From the NCBI GenBank assembly GCA_046049675.1, contig JBJORA010000014.1, positions 15,411 to 79,410 on the forward strand: a DNA stretch of 64,000 bases, written 5' to 3'. This DNA is from CAIXQW01 sp046049675. Lineage in GTDB: Bacteria > Bacteroidota > Bacteroidia > Chitinophagales > Chitinophagaceae. Of the stretch, positions 17,882 to 26,969 are shown one piece after another (the first letter of the stretch is position 1; each line of letters starts with the position of its first letter). Position numbers and translations under genes: made by a program. The notes below the pieces were generated by a model. The model made no database searches and was not told the origin of the DNA. It saw only the letters and a list, made by a program, of their open reading frames with translations.

Positions 17882-19651
17882 TTATTCAAAGGCACGCTTC
17901 AACTTCGCTTCAAGCAAACTCAATGGCATATTGCCACCATTAAGCAATTGCTCGTGGAACTCTGCCAAAGAAAACTTTGCACCTAACTGTGTTTGATACT
18001 TTTCGCGCATTTTTAGGATACTTAGTTTGCCAATGGTATAACTTAATGCCTGACCAGGTATAGCCATGTAGCGCTCAATTTCTGCAGTAGCTTCTTGCTC
18101 GCTTATGCGCTCGTTGTTACGCATGTAAGCTATCGCTTCTTCGCGGCTCATGTTCTTCGTATGTATACCTGCATCAACAACCAAGCGAATTGCGCGGTGC
18201 ATCGCATCGCTTAGATGGCCAAAATATTGATATGGATTTTTATACACACCAAGCTCTTTGCCTAGCGTTTCTGTGTACAATGCCCAACCTTCGGCATATG
18301 CACTATAGCCAAGAAACTTTCTAAACTGTGGCAATCCCTTATTCTCTTGTTGCAAAGAAATTTGGTAGTGGTGGCCTGGAATGGCCTCATGTAAGAATAA
18401 GGTTTCCATACCAATGGGATTGAACTTTTTTGCATCAATGATAGGCACGTAAAAAATGCCAGGCCTTGTACCATCTTCGCTACCATTATTGTATTCAGCA
18501 CTTGCAGTGGCTTGTCTAAAGGCCTCTGTTTGGCGAATTTCAAATTTAGTCTTTGGTGTGTTCTTAAACATTTTGGATAAATACGGCGCTATGGTTTTAT
18601 TGACACTCCAAAAGCTATCCAAAACTTGTTGAGGTGTATTAAAGATATAAAACTGCTTATCGGTGTTCATAAATTCAAAGAACTCAGCTAATGTGCCTGT
18701 AAACTTTACTTCTTGCTTTACTTTTTCCATCTCGCTACGCAAATAAGCTACTTGCTGTAAGCCAAGGCGATGGATACTATCTGCATCAAGCGTTACTGTG
18801 GTATACGTTTTGATAAGATGGTTATACATAGCTGTACCTTGTGGTAAGCTAGATAAGCCATGTGTTGCACGAGCTGCGGGTAAATATTCTTGTTCTAAGA
18901 AACTACGCAGGCGTGCATATGCTGGCAGTACAGCATTACTAATATTGTAGAAGTACACGTTCTGAAGTTTTTTCTTACTACTGTCTGCAAAGTCTTTTGG
19001 CATGTTTTTAATTGGCTCATAAAAAATGCTTTTCGTAGGATCAATACTTAGCATGCTCTTTGCCTGTGGAATCATTTTTTCTACAAGCACCTTTGGCAAA
19101 ACGTTGCCATGTGCTATACCAGCGCGCATGTTGCCAATGCAACTATCCATCCACACCGGAAATTGCTTCATACGTGCAACCCAATTTTCGTAGTCTTTTA
19201 CAGACTTAAACGGTTGGTTGCCACTGCCGCTACCTAATTGCGGGAACTCTAAGGCAAAACTCCAAAACTGATTGATTGGCAATTCATGAAACGGAAACTT
19301 AGCTTCATCTACATGCAATTGCAACTCGTACTTTAACAAGTCTACGCTTTCGCGGTCAGTTGCGTTGAGTGAGGCTTTTTCAAAAGGCTTAAGCGCTTCC
19401 AAATACTTATTATACATCGCAAGTTCCTTAGCGCGATGTGCAGCCGTTTGATCATTAGGGAATTGGTCGTTGAACCGATTGTCGCCTGCGCTAGTTGCAA
19501 GAAATGGATTTAACTTTAAGTTGTCTTCCCAATAGTTAGCAAACAACTTACCAAGTGCAGCGTTACTTGCTGCATTGTTGTTGACACTGCCATTGTTGCC
19601 ACAAGTTGTAAAAAGCAAGATGGCACTTGCCGCGAAAAGTATTTGCTTCAT
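17882..19651 (-). CDS. DUF885-family lipoprotein, probable zinc metallopeptidase
   Basis: 589 residues with a lipoprotein signal (MKQILFAASAILLFTTC, Cys 17). The DUF885 core carries HEAIPGHHYQ, with H421-E422 and the following GHH as probable zinc ligands and catalytic Glu. The downstream SAYAEGWALYTE motif supplies the likely third ligand. These are gluzincin-like features, and family members are predicted or shown carboxypeptidase-like enzymes. Location: periplasm or outer-membrane anchored. It starts four bases after the thioesterase stop on the same strand. The metal-site reading is inference from motif shape. Confidence 0.85.
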   Translation of the reverse strand: MKQILFAASAILLFTTCGNNGSVNNNAASNAALGKLFANYWEDNLKLNPFLATSAGDNRFNDQFPNDQTAAHRAKELAMYNKYLEALKPFEKASLNATDRESVDLLKYELQLHVDEAKFPFHELPINQFWSFALEFPQLGSGSGNQPFKSVKDYENWVARMKQFPVWMDSCIGNMRAGIAHGNVLPKVLVEKMIPQAKSMLSIDPTKSIFYEPIKNMPKDFADSSKKKLQNVYFYNISNAVLPAYARLRSFLEQEYLPAARATHGLSSLPQGTAMYNHLIKTYTTVTLDADSIHRLGLQQVAYLRSEMEKVKQEVKFTGTLAEFFEFMNTDKQFYIFNTPQQVLDSFWSVNKTIAPYLSKMFKNTPKTKFEIRQTEAFRQATASAEYNNGSEDGTRPGIFYVPIIDAKKFNPIGMETLFLHEAIPGHHYQISLQQENKGLPQFRKFLGYSAYAEGWALYTETLGKELGVYKNPYQYFGHLSDAMHRAIRLVVDAGIHTKNMSREEAIAYMRNNERISEQEATAEIERYMAIPGQALSYTIGKLSILKMREKYQTQLGAKFSLAEFHEQLLNGGNMPLSLLEAKLKRAFE

Positions 19652-19655
19652 TGTA

Positions 19656-20177
19656 TTAAATAAATAGTGCTTTTAATTCTGTTGCTTCTTCTGGTTTCAT
19701 TTTTCCGCCAAGTACAAGACGCAGTTGTCTGCGGCGTAGTGCACCATTGTAACGCTCTTGTTCTTCTTCTGTTTCAGGTTCTAGCATAGGCACGGAACGC
19801 GGCTTGCCGTTAGGATCCAAGGCTACGAAAGTAAGGTAAGCCTCGTTGCTAAGATATTTGTATTGCTGCTGTGCATCTATGCCGTAAACTTTCAGATAAA
19901 TTTCCATACTAGTATTAAAGGCGCGCGTTACTTTGCTTTCAAGCGTAACTATATTGCCGAGTTTTACAGGATTCTGAAAACTTACATTATCAACACTGGC
20001 TGTTACAACAGGGCAGTTGCAATGCTTCATTGCTGCTAATGCCGCGCTGATGTCCATCCAATGCATTAGTTTGCCGCCCATTAAATTGCCAAGTGTATTA
20101 GTGTCGTTAGGTAGCACTAATTCGCTCATGATTGTAGCGCTTTCGCTAGCCTTTTTGCTCGTTACGATATGCGTCAT
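19656..20177 (-). CDS. Acyl-CoA thioesterase, hotdog fold (YciA/BACH type)
   Basis: Hydrolyses acyl-CoA to free acid and CoA in the cytoplasm. The 173 residues contain the family motif NTLGNLMGGKLMHWMDISAA, with the catalytic Asp after HWM, then ASVDNVSFQNPVKLGNIVTLESKV and a C-terminal helical region. The substrate range cannot be read from sequence. It is the first gene of a pair with the DUF885 lipoprotein. A 7-of-8 match to the -7 box (CACCTTTG) lies about 20 bases upstream. Confidence 0.9.
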   Translation of the reverse strand: MTHIVTSKKASESATIMSELVLPNDTNTLGNLMGGKLMHWMDISAALAAMKHCNCPVVTASVDNVSFQNPVKLGNIVTLESKVTRAFNTSMEIYLKVYGIDAQQQYKYLSNEAYLTFVALDPNGKPRSVPMLEPETEEEQERYNGALRRRQLRLVLGGKMKPEEATELKALFI

Positions 20178-20323
20178 TTTTTGTTTTGTGTGTTTGGCAA
20201 AGGTGCACTAAATATTGCAGAACATTTGCGATGGGCGTACAGAGATTTGTTGCCTTAATGCTATACTAGTACTGTTTTTTTGATATCTTTTTTTGCAGAT
20301 TTTCCGTACATTTATGCATTACC

Positions 20324-21187
20324 ATGCGAGTTATTGTAGTTGCTATTACTGCCGTCTTTTTGGCTATTGCAAATTGTAGTGCACAAAATGCTGCATACAC
20401 TGTGTATTTTGACAGCGATAAGCATTATATCCCTGACACGTGCGCTGTTGGATTGATAAAAATGGTACTCTCAATGAGGGCTGACAGTGTATGTATTTTT
20501 GGCCACTGCGATAGTATTGGTAGCAATACTTACAACAATGCTTTAAGCCGACGTAGGGCACAGGCAGTGCGCAATATGCTTGTGGCAAATGGTGTTCCAA
20601 AAACTGCTATTCGTATTGTGATGGCAAAAGGCGAAGACAGCCCCATTGCAAGCAATGACAGAAGCGAAACCAGGCGATTTAATCGTAGAGTGGAGGTTTT
20701 AGCATACGGAGATACCAATGCATTACCCGATCCTCCAGTAGCGAAGAAAATTGAAGCGCCTAAAGCGTCTGCACCAGTTTTGCCCAAAGCAAATCTCAGC
20801 AAAGCTAATTATGAAGTAGGAGAGGTGCTGCAGTTTCCTGAGCTGCGTTTCTATGGCGGACTTCATCATTTGATGCCTGAAAGTATACCTATTGTGAATG
20901 ATATTGCAAAAATGCTAAAATCGCATCCGAAACTCAAAGTAGAAATACAAGGCCATGTGTGTTGTACCTACTACCAAGGGCAAGATGGCACCGACCAAGA
21001 AACAGGATTAGAAAATTTAAGCATTGCTCGCGCTAATGAAATTAAGCGTCAATTGGTAAAGCGCGGAATTTCTGCTAATCGCATGAGTACCCGAGGCTTC
21101 GGTGGCAGTAAGAAAATTACAGAAATTGAAGATACGGAGGAGCAGCAGATTTTGAATAGAAGAGTAGAGATTATGGTAGTAGAGTAA
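20324..21187 (+). CDS. Secreted protein with two tandem OmpA-like domains
   Basis: 287 residues: a signal peptide (to about residue 21, NCSAQ), OmpA-like domain 1 at about 25-130 (GHCDSIGSNTYNNALSRRRAQAV, NRRVEVLAYG), a Pro/Ala/Lys linker at 131-162, and OmpA-like domain 2 to the end (IEIQGH-like VEIQGHVCC, LSIARANEIKRQLVKRGI, NRRVEIMVVE). OmpA C-domains bind peptidoglycan. Domain 1 keeps the Asp and Arg of the binding site (GHCDS, SRRRA). Domain 2 has an insertion after GHVCC. No barrel or lipobox is present, so it is probably a free periplasmic wall-binding protein. The gene is monocistronic. Confidence 0.85.
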   Translation: MRVIVVAITAVFLAIANCSAQNAAYTVYFDSDKHYIPDTCAVGLIKMVLSMRADSVCIFGHCDSIGSNTYNNALSRRRAQAVRNMLVANGVPKTAIRIVMAKGEDSPIASNDRSETRRFNRRVEVLAYGDTNALPDPPVAKKIEAPKASAPVLPKANLSKANYEVGEVLQFPELRFYGGLHHLMPESIPIVNDIAKMLKSHPKLKVEIQGHVCCTYYQGQDGTDQETGLENLSIARANEIKRQLVKRGISANRMSTRGFGGSKKITEIEDTEEQQILNRRVEIMVVE

Positions 21188-21357
21188 AGGTCGCAATTAC
21201 ATACTTTCTGCTCTACTTTAGGTATTAAAGGTTGAAAATTTGCAAACGAAAAGCCTGACTTATACGTCTATCTACTTGAATATTTGCCGCAAAAGTTCAA
21301 GTCACGCACATGGCGTAAACGTAAACTGCAGTATATTTACAAAAGGAATTCACACAA

Positions 21358-23013
21358 ATGGTAAAATACTTATTATGTACAACCGCTGCAGTATTCGCAG
21401 CCCTTACTAGCCTAGCCCAGTGGAATACGATTACCACACAGAACACAGCTGTATGCACCAATAGTGCTAAACAAAAAGACCCACGAATTATACCTGATGG
21501 CAGTGGCGGCTACTATGTAGCTTGGAAAGATTGGAGAAATACAGGTATCCCTGATATTTTTGTACAGCGACTCAATTTTGCAGGTGTTATCTTGTGGACA
21601 GCCCAAGGTGTAGCTGCTTGCACCGATCCAGCAGATCAAAGCACACCAAATTTAGTAGTAGATGGTAGAGGTGGCGTAATTGTTAGCTGGAGCGATTGGC
21701 GCACTGGTATTGAGCGTGATTTGTATGCACAGCGTTTGGATAGCAATGGCGTTATCAAGTGGCAAGTAGATGGCGTTGTTGTTGCAAACAAAACCAATCG
21801 TGAACACAACGAAAAAATTATCGTTGATGGACAAGGCGGTTGTTATGTAACATGGGAACAGCAAAGTGGAGTGCAATGGGATGTGTGGATACAACACCTA
21901 GACAGCAACGGCGCTAGAACCTTTGGCAATGGTGGCATGGCTTTATGCACGTCGCCAGCAAATAGAATTAATCCTAAGATTCAATCGGATAATACTAATG
22001 GTGCAATAGTTGTGTGGCAAGATGAACGCAACGGCAACTACGATATTTTTGCGCAGCGTGTGGATATTAATGGCAATAGAAAATGGGGTACAGGCGGTGT
22101 TGCAATTTGTGTAGCGGCTGATGTACAAATCACACCGAAAATAGATCCTGACCGAAACATTGGCGGTGCCTACTTTAGTTGGATAGACAAGCGAAATGGT
22201 GCTGACTACGATTTATTTGCGCAGCGGGTAGATAGCAATGGCGTTATCAAATGGGGTACAAGTGGTAAGGCCGTTGTAAATGCAGTTGCAAATCAAAGTG
22301 CCCACGATATGCTTAGTAAGTCAGAATTCGACGGTGTAATTGTAACATGGAAAGATGCTCGTTTTGGCAATGAGGATGTTTTTGCGCAAAAATTAGACGG
22401 CAATGGTGATGCGAAGTGGGGCACTGTGCAGAATGGCGTACAAGTGGCTGTTGCTGCGAATACTCAAAACAATCCCAACATCAGTTATGACAGTAAAGGT
22501 GGTTGCATCATAGCATGGCAAGACAATCGCAATATTTCTAATGGTTACGATATCTATGCGCAAAGACTTGATAGCACAGGTGCTGCTCGTTGGGCAAACA
22601 ATGGTATTATTGTATGCAATGCAGTTGGCGATCAGTTAGGACCAAAAACTACTACAGATGGCGATGGTGGCGTTACCCTTGTTTGGGAAGATAATCGCGA
22701 TGTGCTAAGCAACGGTATTGATGTGTATGGTGCGCATTTAGATATTAATGGTAATATGTGGACAGTAGATTTACCTAAAGCAGCATCTATCGCAACACTT
22801 GCAGTTTTTCCTAATCCTTTTACAAATAGCATTACCATTGACTGCGCTGACCTACAAAGCATAGAACTTATTAATGTAGCAGGGCAACAAGTATTTGCAA
22901 GTAGAGCTGGTAATAAAGAAGTAGCCCTACCAAGTAGTTTGCCTAGTGGTTTATACACTTGTATAGCCTACACTGCTAGTGGCAAGAAAATAGCTAAATT
23001 GTGGAAACAGTAA
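21358..23013 (+). CDS. T9SS type A-sorted protein with eight propeller-like repeats
   Basis: 551 residues: a signal peptide (to about residue 21, SLAQ), then eight repeats of about 52-57 residues. Each has the pattern GG-x-(Y/I)VxW-x-D-x-R, D(I/L)(F/Y)AQRLDSNG, W, and (I/A)C.. (residues about 50-475). The C-terminal sorting domain (VFPNPFTNSITI ... SGLYTCIAY) directs export by the type IX system and anchoring or release at the surface. Repeat length and the W/D pattern suggest a beta-propeller. Ligand or enzyme activity cannot be read. The gene is monocistronic. Confidence 0.85.
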   Translation: MVKYLLCTTAAVFAALTSLAQWNTITTQNTAVCTNSAKQKDPRIIPDGSGGYYVAWKDWRNTGIPDIFVQRLNFAGVILWTAQGVAACTDPADQSTPNLVVDGRGGVIVSWSDWRTGIERDLYAQRLDSNGVIKWQVDGVVVANKTNREHNEKIIVDGQGGCYVTWEQQSGVQWDVWIQHLDSNGARTFGNGGMALCTSPANRINPKIQSDNTNGAIVVWQDERNGNYDIFAQRVDINGNRKWGTGGVAICVAADVQITPKIDPDRNIGGAYFSWIDKRNGADYDLFAQRVDSNGVIKWGTSGKAVVNAVANQSAHDMLSKSEFDGVIVTWKDARFGNEDVFAQKLDGNGDAKWGTVQNGVQVAVAANTQNNPNISYDSKGGCIIAWQDNRNISNGYDIYAQRLDSTGAARWANNGIIVCNAVGDQLGPKTTTDGDGGVTLVWEDNRDVLSNGIDVYGAHLDINGNMWTVDLPKAASIATLAVFPNPFTNSITIDCADLQSIELINVAGQQVFASRAGNKEVALPSSLPSGLYTCIAYTASGKKIAKLWKQ

Positions 23014-23039
23014 TTGTAACTTGATGCAATTACACAATA

Positions 23040-24065
23040 CTAAAAGTCTATAACCGCTATACCCAAGCCATAAGAATGCGGCAATAAACTTGTGCTACCA
23101 TCGGCATGGTATTGCAAACCTTCAGCTAGTTCTTTACTATGTAAGAGAGGTCCATCAGCATCAAGATAGTGTAGGTGCGTACTAAATTGTAGCATTGCAG
23201 CGCTACCAATCATACTCTCATTCATACAGCCCATCATAATTAGTTTGTTGGCGTCCTGCGCTTCTTCTATCATACGCAATGCCGGTGTAAGGCCGCCACA
23301 TTTTGTGAGTTTGATATTAATACCGTCGTAGTGTTTAATACACATAGCTACATCTTTTTCTTCTATACAATCTTCATCTGCAATTATTGGTATTTCAGTA
23401 TGTTGACAAAGCTCCGCTACTTGTTGCCAACTGCCTTTTGCAAGTGGCTGTTCAATTAGTTCGATGTTCAAACGTTCTAAATGCGGTAGTATGGCTAGGG
23501 CTTCTTCAAAAGTCCAACCAGCATTGGCATCAATTCTGATTTTACTTTGTGTATTTGCGCGCAATGCTTCTAAGATGGCTAAATCGTTTGGACCGCCAAC
23601 TTTGACCTTGTAAATCGGCCAGGGCTTTTCTTTTAATTTAGCAAGCATCTTATCTATATCGTCGATGCCAAGTGTGTAGTCGGTAATAAGCTTAGCATTA
23701 TAATCGTCATGCCATAATTCGTGGATTTTTTTCTTACGCAATTTGCCAAACAAGTCCCAAGCGGCCATATCGAGTGCACAAATCAAAAAGTTATGGCCTG
23801 GTATAAGATGATGCAGGAAATGCCAAAATCGTTCTGGGTCAATTAGCGTGTACTGTTCTATAGCAGCTTTATGTTTTTCAAGTGTAGCAACCATGTCATC
23901 AAGTGTAACATTGTAGTACACAATTTCTGTAGCCTCGCCATAACCTGTTTGTCCCATAAAGCTCAAGGAAACGATCAATGTTGGCTGTACAGTTTTAAGT
24001 CCATGTGCGGTCTTAAATGGATGTATAAACGGCAAAGACTTGCGGCGAAACTCAAGCTTTAACAT
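23040..24065 (-). CDS. Dipeptide epimerase (L-Ala-D/L-Glu epimerase type), enolase superfamily
   Basis: Probably epimerises L-Ala-D-Glu released from peptidoglycan, allowing its reuse. The 341 residues have the muconate-lactonising subgroup layout. The catalytic lysine pair is in IYKVKVGG, the metal ligands are in RIDANAGW, LIEQPL and IADEDC, and the second acid/base lysine is in NIKLTKCGG. The specificity loop near the C-terminus reads MMGCMNESMIGS. The -7 variant TATCTTTA (24078-24071) lies five bases before the ATG. The exact dipeptide specificity is inferred. Confidence 0.9.
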   Translation of the reverse strand: MLKLEFRRKSLPFIHPFKTAHGLKTVQPTLIVSLSFMGQTGYGEATEIVYYNVTLDDMVATLEKHKAAIEQYTLIDPERFWHFLHHLIPGHNFLICALDMAAWDLFGKLRKKKIHELWHDDYNAKLITDYTLGIDDIDKMLAKLKEKPWPIYKVKVGGPNDLAILEALRANTQSKIRIDANAGWTFEEALAILPHLERLNIELIEQPLAKGSWQQVAELCQHTEIPIIADEDCIEEKDVAMCIKHYDGINIKLTKCGGLTPALRMIEEAQDANKLIMMGCMNESMIGSAAMLQFSTHLHYLDADGPLLHSKELAEGLQYHADGSTSLLPHSYGLGIAVIDF

Positions 24066-24235
24066 GTGGCTAAAGATACTGTACTATGGCAATAAGTGGT
24101 GTACACATCCTATCGCATAAGCATAAAAGTAGATTGGTATTATTGCTAATACCTGTGGTAAATTTTGGCTAGGCGCACGCTTGTGGCTTTGTTTTTGTTT
24201 CTCATTTGATACTGGCGTCACTAAAGCCAGATTTT

Positions 24236-24634
24236 ATGCAAAAGATAGTACTATTATTATGTTGTGTTTTGTGTTGCAGTTTTAAAGCACCAGTTGTTCA
24301 AATTAAGTATTTTGTCGCACCGCACAAAAAGCAAAAAAGCACTGTAGTTACGCTATTGACTGGTAATGTCAAATCTGGGCATGCCATTGCTTACGATAGA
24401 GAAGGCCGCGAAATTTATAGGAAGGAAATTTCACGACTGCACGGTCACGCCACTGTGAGATTTGAATACTACGACAATGGCGCAGTAAAACGTGCTCACT
24501 ATTCTACAGCACCAGATGGTGGCATTCAGTGGTATAGCAGTACCACTTATTTTTCGGAGGATGGTGCAATTACTCGGGTAGATGAACAATCGCATGACGA
24601 TAGTCCAGTTAAACTTCTACGTCGCAAGTATTAG
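24236..24634 (+). CDS. Small secreted protein with MORN-like strand repeats
   Basis: 132 residues from ATG 24236, preferred because it begins a compact signal sequence (MQKIVLLLCCVLCCSFKA); an upstream in-frame codon at 24206 adds ten residues that do not fit. The mature part has repeated Y-D-x-x-G-x-(E/I) turns (AYDREGREIYRKE, EYYDNGAVKRAHY, TYFSEDGAITRVDE), like the antitoxin-type YwqK/MORN variant repeats common in Bacteroidota. The function is unknown. The stop is four bases from the stop of the convergent gene at 24639. Confidence 0.65.
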   Translation: MQKIVLLLCCVLCCSFKAPVVQIKYFVAPHKKQKSTVVTLLTGNVKSGHAIAYDREGREIYRKEISRLHGHATVRFEYYDNGAVKRAHYSTAPDGGIQWYSSTTYFSEDGAITRVDEQSHDDSPVKLLRRKY

Positions 24635-24638
24635 ACGA

Positions 24639-26873
24639 TTACAAATTGGTTTCGCTCAATGTCTTGTACGCTTTCAAGAACAAAGCACCGAGATTGCGAT
24701 GCGGAGGTACATAGTCGTTAAACAAATCGCGCTGTACCACGCCAACCATTTCTTTATCTAACTTGTTCCACATATTTGTCCAGTTCACTTCTTGGCCATT
24801 AGTAACAGAGGCATGAAGCTCACGCAAAATAGGGTCGGTAACTTGCATTGTACCAACTTGCTTCGTACTTACGATTTGTGCTTCTGGGCTGCGACTTAAA
24901 ATTGTGCTCAGGTTTTGGTATCCACCACAACTACCAAGAATAATTACTTTATGCTCTGGTGTTACGTAGTTTAAGGTATTTGGCAAGTGGTAACTGTGTC
25001 CTCTATGCACAAGAATACTCGGTTGAATATTATTTGCTGTTAAGTACTCTGCTAATTGTCGTTGTGCTTCTTCATCTTCTGGTTCCTTCAAAGGCTTATT
25101 AGCATAGATTTCAAAAGGTACCTTACTACCTACGGCAGTAATCTTAGTAAAGTACTTATTGCTTTCATCAATTTTTAAGTTCGGAAACTTCGCAATAAAG
25201 CCTTTAAAGTTGCTATAGCTATCTTGCCCGTCCTTATCACCATAGAAAAACATTTGCTCGTACACAGCATTTTTGCCTTCGCTTACCATACGATTGAAAG
25301 GCATTTTGTTTATCGGCTGCATTTTGAGCTTAGTTACTAAAATAGCATTAAATAAGCTATCGTCGTAGCCATCTTGCTTACTGTTGAGCAATGTATACAA
25401 AATAAAGTAAACACTAAGGCCTTCTTTATTATTGCGCATATAGTTGCTCTCGTATTCACTGCGAATTTCGTTTTGCAAATATGTAATTAGACTAGGACGA
25501 TTGATACTGCCAATAGCATCTGCAACATCTGTACTGCCTTCTAAATCAATTACCGCTTTGTCGCCAAGACCTCGCACAAACTTACTCATCAGTTCATTGC
25601 TATTGCTTTCTGGCATCGTGTATAAGAAGCTATCTAGCGTATTATAGTTAGCACAAATGCGTAAGAAGGTACGGAACTTATCTTCTTGCAAAGACAATAA
25701 GAACTGATCGCCGTTCATGCCCATTTTTTGCTTAAGCAAACGAAACACACCTTTTGTAAAACTACTTGTATACATTTCGTTGCTACATAACACAGCGAGA
25801 TAGTAAAGTTCTTTAGATGTAAGTGTGCTAATGCGCTTAAAACGGATGTCTAAATTATTCTCGTCGTGCAATTCATTGATTGTACGAACGTAGCTTTGTG
25901 CTTCGTAGGCAAGGTCTTTGTTGATTTTGTCTTTGTTTTCAATACTATTGTCTTGGCGAAGCACTACGAGGGCTTTGTAGTATTGTTCATCATCGGCAAT
26001 AATTTGTTGTATCTCTGGCATATTTTTCTTGCCATTGACATAGTCATTCAAAAACACCATTGCACGTGTGCGGAATTGCTTAGGACTGCGATTGCCCAAT
26101 TCGAAAATACCTTTTACTAATGGGTCGCTGCAACGCGCACAGATATCGTACTCAAAGCTTGTACTCGTTGCATAAGTGTACACACGACCAATATCGCGCT
26201 TGGCCAAATTAGCCATCACATTACAAGCGCCATCGTATTGTGCAATTTCACGTAACTTAGTTTCCATCAAGTCAGGATAGTTAGCGCACATGTGGTTAAT
26301 TACAATGTTCATCAATTCTGGCTTGTCTTCTATAAGCGAACGATTCACGTAAATACCCATGCCAACATTATCCTTCACATATTGCTCCAAGTTGCCATCT
26401 TTGGTTGCCACAATCATGTTTTCCAAGGCGTCAAACATGTCTTTGTACAAGTTAGCCTCAAACTGCCCATCATAGGCATCTGTATAAAAATCCTTCAGAC
26501 CAAATTCAATCTTACGGAGGTAGCGTACCTTGGTATTGTGATCAACGCCTTCTTCCGGACTAAACTTTTGGTTCTCAATAAAAGCCTTCAAACTAACAGC
26601 TCTGCGCAGTAAATCGTTAGTAATGATACCATCCACAACAGCGCCACGATAATTGCTTACTTCGCCATCATAGCGGCCGTCTAATTTATCGATATTGATT
26701 AGTTCATTGTCAATATTGTCGTGGAATAAGCCGCGTTTTACCGGAATCGGCTGCAGAAGTGTATCTATTTTGCGCAAATCTAGCGCTGGCGTAGGCTTTG
26801 CTTTGCCACGTTGGCCAAAACTTACCTGCGTAAATAGTAGAACACAAATAGCTATTAAAGCTGAAACTCTCAT
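24639..26873 (-). CDS. Large secreted protein of unknown function, candidate caspase-like C-terminal domain (paralog A)
   Basis: 744 residues from ATG 26873, which begins a signal peptide (MRVSALIAICVLLFTQVSFG) and sits six bases after TACCTTTG (26887-26880); the longer frame to 26954 runs through the promoter. Residues ~60-520 are mostly helical. From ~525 the paralogs agree strongly: YEQMFFYGDKDG, VPFEIYANKPL, then a hydrophobic strand ending in H623-R-G-H-S-Y-H, and another ending in G-S-C649-G-G. His then Cys at strand ends is the pattern of clan CD (caspase, gingipain, CHAT) peptidases. The 26-residue spacing is short for the clan. Function is not established; a G-x-C-x-G elbow (alpha/beta hydrolase) is the alternative. 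Confidence 0.7.
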   Translation of the reverse strand: MRVSALIAICVLLFTQVSFGQRGKAKPTPALDLRKIDTLLQPIPVKRGLFHDNIDNELINIDKLDGRYDGEVSNYRGAVVDGIITNDLLRRAVSLKAFIENQKFSPEEGVDHNTKVRYLRKIEFGLKDFYTDAYDGQFEANLYKDMFDALENMIVATKDGNLEQYVKDNVGMGIYVNRSLIEDKPELMNIVINHMCANYPDLMETKLREIAQYDGACNVMANLAKRDIGRVYTYATSTSFEYDICARCSDPLVKGIFELGNRSPKQFRTRAMVFLNDYVNGKKNMPEIQQIIADDEQYYKALVVLRQDNSIENKDKINKDLAYEAQSYVRTINELHDENNLDIRFKRISTLTSKELYYLAVLCSNEMYTSSFTKGVFRLLKQKMGMNGDQFLLSLQEDKFRTFLRICANYNTLDSFLYTMPESNSNELMSKFVRGLGDKAVIDLEGSTDVADAIGSINRPSLITYLQNEIRSEYESNYMRNNKEGLSVYFILYTLLNSKQDGYDDSLFNAILVTKLKMQPINKMPFNRMVSEGKNAVYEQMFFYGDKDGQDSYSNFKGFIAKFPNLKIDESNKYFTKITAVGSKVPFEIYANKPLKEPEDEEAQRQLAEYLTANNIQPSILVHRGHSYHLPNTLNYVTPEHKVIILGSCGGYQNLSTILSRSPEAQIVSTKQVGTMQVTDPILRELHASVTNGQEVNWTNMWNKLDKEMVGVVQRDLFNDYVPPHRNLGALFLKAYKTLSETNL

Positions 26874-26879
26874 GCTCGG

Positions 26880-26887
26880 CAAAGGTA
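26880..26887 (-). promoter_or_regulatory. -7 box of paralog A (leaderless-type)
   Basis: TACCTTTG on the minus strand, six bases before the ATG at 26873. It gives paralog A its own promoter in the gap after paralog B. Confidence 0.7.
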
Positions 26888-26969
26888 CAGCGCGCCATTT
26901 ATATGCAGCGTGCAAACCCGACAGAACGGGCAAAGTGTAAGAAATGATTAACACTTAGATTTCCACATC

